The notes under the pieces are model-generated. The model saw nothing but the letters and a program-made list of their open reading frames with translations, was not told the origin of the DNA and did not search any database. A program made the position numbers and the translations under genes. A DNA stretch of 33,573 nucleotides from a bacterium (GTDB taxonomy: Bacteria; CSSED10-310; JAFGSJ01): positions 1 through 33,573 of the forward strand of contig JAFGSJ010000062.1 of the NCBI GenBank assembly GCA_016934675.1. The letters are read 5' to 3'. The stretch's first letter is position 1; every line of letters starts with the position of its first letter. Below are positions 31,176 to 33,573 of the stretch, piece by piece.

Positions 31176-33099
31176 CCTGATGAGTATTCAATCCTTTCAG
31201 AAACAGCAGCATGATCAGACCGGTCATGATCATGATAGTCAGAAAGACGATCAGTGGACCCGGCAGGGGCAAGGCAATGGGCAGGCCCAAACCCCACTGG
31301 GCCAGACCGATCACCCAGATGACCAAGGCCAGAATGATGCCCATGAGCGCCTCCCCGGCAATCAGGCCCGAAGAAAGTAAAATAACTCTACTGTAACCCC
31401 TCTCCGGATCAATATGACGCAATCGTAATGTTTTTTTAACCAGAAATTCCAGCATACCCCCGATCAAGATGGGTACGGCCAGACTCAAGGGCAAGTAGAT
31501 GCCCACAGCTACGGGCATGGGGTAGAGCCGGAACGGGCTTTGCTTCCGGGCGAGAATTTCATCGCCGATCACAAGCACAATCGCCAAGCAAATCCCGATG
31601 ATGACCATGGCCCAAGGCATGGTCTTGTCACCAAAAATGGCTTGACTCAAACCGGCAAATAACGCGGCTTGAGGTGCTTTCAGCGAACCGGGAGCACTCG
31701 TCCCGATACCATACGCATTGTGAAGCAAGGCCAGAATAGGTGCAAAGAAAAAGGCGGAGATCACGGCAGCCAACAGCTCAGCCCATTGCTGACGACGAGG
31801 CGTGGCCCCTACCAGCAGACCAGTCTTGAGGTCCTGCGATATGTCACCAGAAGTGCAGGTTGCACAACAGATTATTCCCGATATGAGCAGCGTGGCCAGA
31901 ATCGCGAAACTGCCCTTCATCCCAAGCGTATAAAAGAGAAGAGCGGTTATGAGTAAGGCACAGATGGTCATGCCCGAGACCGGGCTGTTCGAACTGCCGA
32001 CCAGTCCGCAGATATAACTGGCCACGGCCACTAGAAACACGGATAAAACCAGGATGAGCACCAGCGAAATCAGGGCAAACCCGAATGATTCTAATATGAT
32101 ATATGCGAACAACACGATCCCGATCGAGGTCATAAGCAGGACCAGGGCAATTGTTAACGTGGATAAATTGAGCTCCGTCCGGATCGGTTCCGGTTGATCG
32201 CTGGTTTTATATGCACTGAATACTTCCTTGAATCCCGAGAATATGCCTTTTCTGATCTTGATGATCGACCAGATACCCGCCACAATCATTGCCCCCACAC
32301 CAATATATCTGATCCGGGTACTCCACAACTCCTGGGCAGCATCGAGTGCCGAGCCCGGCCCTACCCCTTCGAGAAAACTGAGTATGGGAATACCCACAAT
32401 CCAGCCCAAGGCCCCGCCGATGAACATAAGCAACCCAATATTGAAACCCACGATCGCTCCGACCGCAATCAATGCGGCGGAAATGTCACTACCGAAATAG
32501 AAAATAGCCCCGGCTTTACGAAAAGCAAACTCGAGCGTGCCCCGAAACAGGGCCACCCCCGATATGAAAAATTTGAGAAAACCACCGGTCAGAACTCCAA
32601 GCGTGATTTCTCGTAAACCGACTTGCTGACCCTCGCCGGCTTTCAGCACTTCGGCGCAGGCCGTTCCCTCCGGATATTTCAGCATCTTCTCCTCGACGAT
32701 GAGACTCTTGCGCATCGGGATCATGAATATGATGCCCAGTATCCCGCCAAACATGGCTACTAACGTGACTATCCAGAAATTGAAGTTCGTCCAGACCCCA
32801 GCTATTATCAAGGCCGGTAACGTGAAGATCACACCGGCTGCCAGTGATTCACCCGTCGAGGCCATGGTCTGGACCATGTTGTTCTCGAGTATGCTCCCAC
32901 GCTTGAACACGCCCCGCAATATGCCCATGGATATGACCGCCGCCGGTATGCTCGCCGAAACAGTCATCCCAGCATACAAACCAAGATATGTATTGGCTGC
33001 ACCCAGTATGATCGACAATGCCACCCCTAATACTACCGCCCGAACCGTGAACTCGGGTATGTTCTCCCGCCAGTGTACGTACGGCTGATCCTCCTTCAT
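31156..33099 (-). CDS. OPT-family oligopeptide transporter
   Basis: A 647-residue, strongly hydrophobic protein with about 14-16 membrane segments. NTYLGLYAGMTVSASIPAAVISMG near the N-terminus, MASTGESLAAGVIFTLPALII and EGTACAEVLKAGEG are conserved OPT signatures. OPT proteins import oligopeptides or metal-peptide chelates with proton coupling. ATG at 33099 is preceded by GGAGAAGAGAG. The start of the next gene lies within its last codons. A few dozen bases upstream lies the small hairpin CTGATA/TATCAG. Confidence 0.85.
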   Translation of the reverse strand: MKEDQPYVHWRENIPEFTVRAVVLGVALSIILGAANTYLGLYAGMTVSASIPAAVISMGILRGVFKRGSILENNMVQTMASTGESLAAGVIFTLPALIIAGVWTNFNFWIVTLVAMFGGILGIIFMIPMRKSLIVEEKMLKYPEGTACAEVLKAGEGQQVGLREITLGVLTGGFLKFFISGVALFRGTLEFAFRKAGAIFYFGSDISAALIAVGAIVGFNIGLLMFIGGALGWIVGIPILSFLEGVGPGSALDAAQELWSTRIRYIGVGAMIVAGIWSIIKIRKGIFSGFKEVFSAYKTSDQPEPIRTELNLSTLTIALVLLMTSIGIVLFAYIILESFGFALISLVLILVLSVFLVAVASYICGLVGSSNSPVSGMTICALLITALLFYTLGMKGSFAILATLLISGIICCATCTSGDISQDLKTGLLVGATPRRQQWAELLAAVISAFFFAPILALLHNAYGIGTSAPGSLKAPQAALFAGLSQAIFGDKTMPWAMVIIGICLAIVLVIGDEILARKQSPFRLYPMPVAVGIYLPLSLAVPILIGGMLEFLVKKTLRLRHIDPERGYSRVILLSSGLIAGEALMGIILALVIWVIGLAQWGLGLPIALPLPGPLIVFLTIMIMTGLIMLLFLKGLNTHQDENENT

Positions 33100-33417
33100 C
33101 TCTCTCTTCTCCTTCTGCGTTCGTTTCTACCCTACCCCTGTCCTAAAAACTTTCTGATACCCTGATACCTTTATCAGACTTGACTCTATTTGACAAGATG
33201 AAAAATAGACTATTGGTGACTATTTGGACAGTCAAATCTAGTAATATAGTCCATCCCTGTCAGCTTCTTTGATCTTGCCTTCCCCGATTGATTTCTGATG
33301 AAGTGCCGTACCGGGGCAGAGAGTAAACGACGCCAGGCAGCGCATGAACGGTGCGGAATTCCGAGGGCCATGTTCAAGGTGTCGAGATCGTCCCAGATGT
33401 CGCCCCAGTCTGACACC
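33100..33417. other. Intergenic stretch without convincing gene
   Basis: Short minus-strand frames around 33210-33426 do not resemble a known protein and have no ribosome site. At 33154-33177 GATACC repeats and CTGATA/TATCAG form a small stem, probably in the OPT leader. Around 33190-33240 AGACTATT/TGACTATTTGGA motifs recur. Otherwise nothing supportable. Confidence 0.35.
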
Positions 33418-33438
33418 ATTCACCACTTCGTGGTGAAT
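33418..33438. repeat. Compact hairpin with TTC loop
   Basis: ATTCACCAC pairs perfectly with GTGGTGAAT over nine base pairs. It lies 60 bases before the intron-like start. Bacterial class-C group II introns insert after such stems, but here the distance is too long for that to be secure. Confidence 0.5.
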
Positions 33439-33497
33439 AATTACCCTGAATTAGCCGTTGGTTTAAAGAGCAAAAGATGTGTCACCTCTGCTTTTGA

Positions 33498-33573
33498 GTG
33501 CGACATGAAGTCGCATTGTTTAGTGTATCCAGCGGGAGCTGAGATACCTGGTATGTTCCTACCAGTTCCCTAC
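33498..33573 (+). mobile_element. Candidate 5' end of a group II intron (cut by window edge)
   Basis: GTGCGAC at 33498 fits the GUGYG consensus 5' end, and the following GTCGCA (33510-33515) closes the first stem with TGCGAC. AGCGGGAGCTGAGATACCTGG further on resembles the 5' part of domain I of bacterial group II introns. The reverse transcriptase and domains V/VI would lie outside the window, so this rests on limited sequence. Confidence 0.4.

Noticed and set aside
1..33573. tRNA, rRNA or CRISPR loci
   Set aside because: No cloverleaf, rRNA-like segment or spaced repeat array was seen in reading both strands.

Overview
The window looks like a piece of a Gram-negative, probably uncultured bacterial genome. 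It encodes a TonB C-terminal domain, an outer-membrane-barrel-like protein and several exported proteins with Sec signals. Start codons are mixed (ATG, GTG, TTG), ribosome binding sites are purine-rich, and genes often overlap by 4 bp. Most of the window has moderate GC. Two stretches are clearly AT-richer: the 782-1609 gene and the 12.4-15.4 kb gene. No rRNA, tRNA or marker gene fixes the phylum. The gene mix (DUF6754-like membrane operon, FbaB-type class I aldolase, B12/radical SAM protein, OPT transporter) would suit an FCB-group or other candidate-phylum bacterium, but that is inference.

Layout. 1-0.7 kb: 3' part of an IS91-type transposase and its end. 0.7-2.8 kb: two minus-strand gene cassettes, each closed by an attC-like recombination site, with no integrase in the window (a CALIN-type remnant array). 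Their products are a DUF5677-like protein of unknown function and an NHL-type beta-propeller. 3.2-6.0 kb: a B12-binding radical SAM protein divergent from a REP-associated (Y1/HUH) transposase. 6.0-9.9 kb: a large exported multidomain protein, then an S51-type peptidase. 9.9-12.4 kb: a translationally coupled pair, a GGDEF-TM-coiled coil-TonB_C protein followed by a winged-helix/repeat protein. 12.7-15.4 kb: an exported beta-propeller plus PHP/DUF3604-type hydrolase. 15.5-19.0 kb: a tight four-gene operon of uncharacterised membrane proteins including a DUF6754-like one. 19.3-22.5 kb: class I fructose-bisphosphate aldolase (fbaB), a hybrid-like sensor kinase, and nucleoside diphosphate kinase (ndk). 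22.5-25.5 kb: a large protein with two nucleotidyltransferase modules, arranged like GlnE/GlnD, overlapping ndk. 25.7-27.8 kb: a HTH plus receiver-like regulator with a good promoter and possible leader peptide, a HAD phosphatase, and a coiled-coil/zinc-ribbon protein. 28-30.3 kb: a large GT-C-like membrane protein and a small membrane zinc-ribbon protein. 30.4-33.1 kb: a beta-barrel-like protein and an OPT-family transporter. 33.1-33.6 kb: no convincing gene; the last ~75 bases resemble the 5' end of a group II intron.

The genes do not form one pathway. The window mixes housekeeping metabolism (fbaB, ndk, HAD phosphatase), signalling (diguanylate cyclase, histidine kinase, HTH-receiver, double nucleotidyltransferase), envelope proteins, and a mobile/accessory left end. 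The most notable points are the integrase-less cassette array, the four-gene membrane operon, and the GGDEF-TonB_C fusion.
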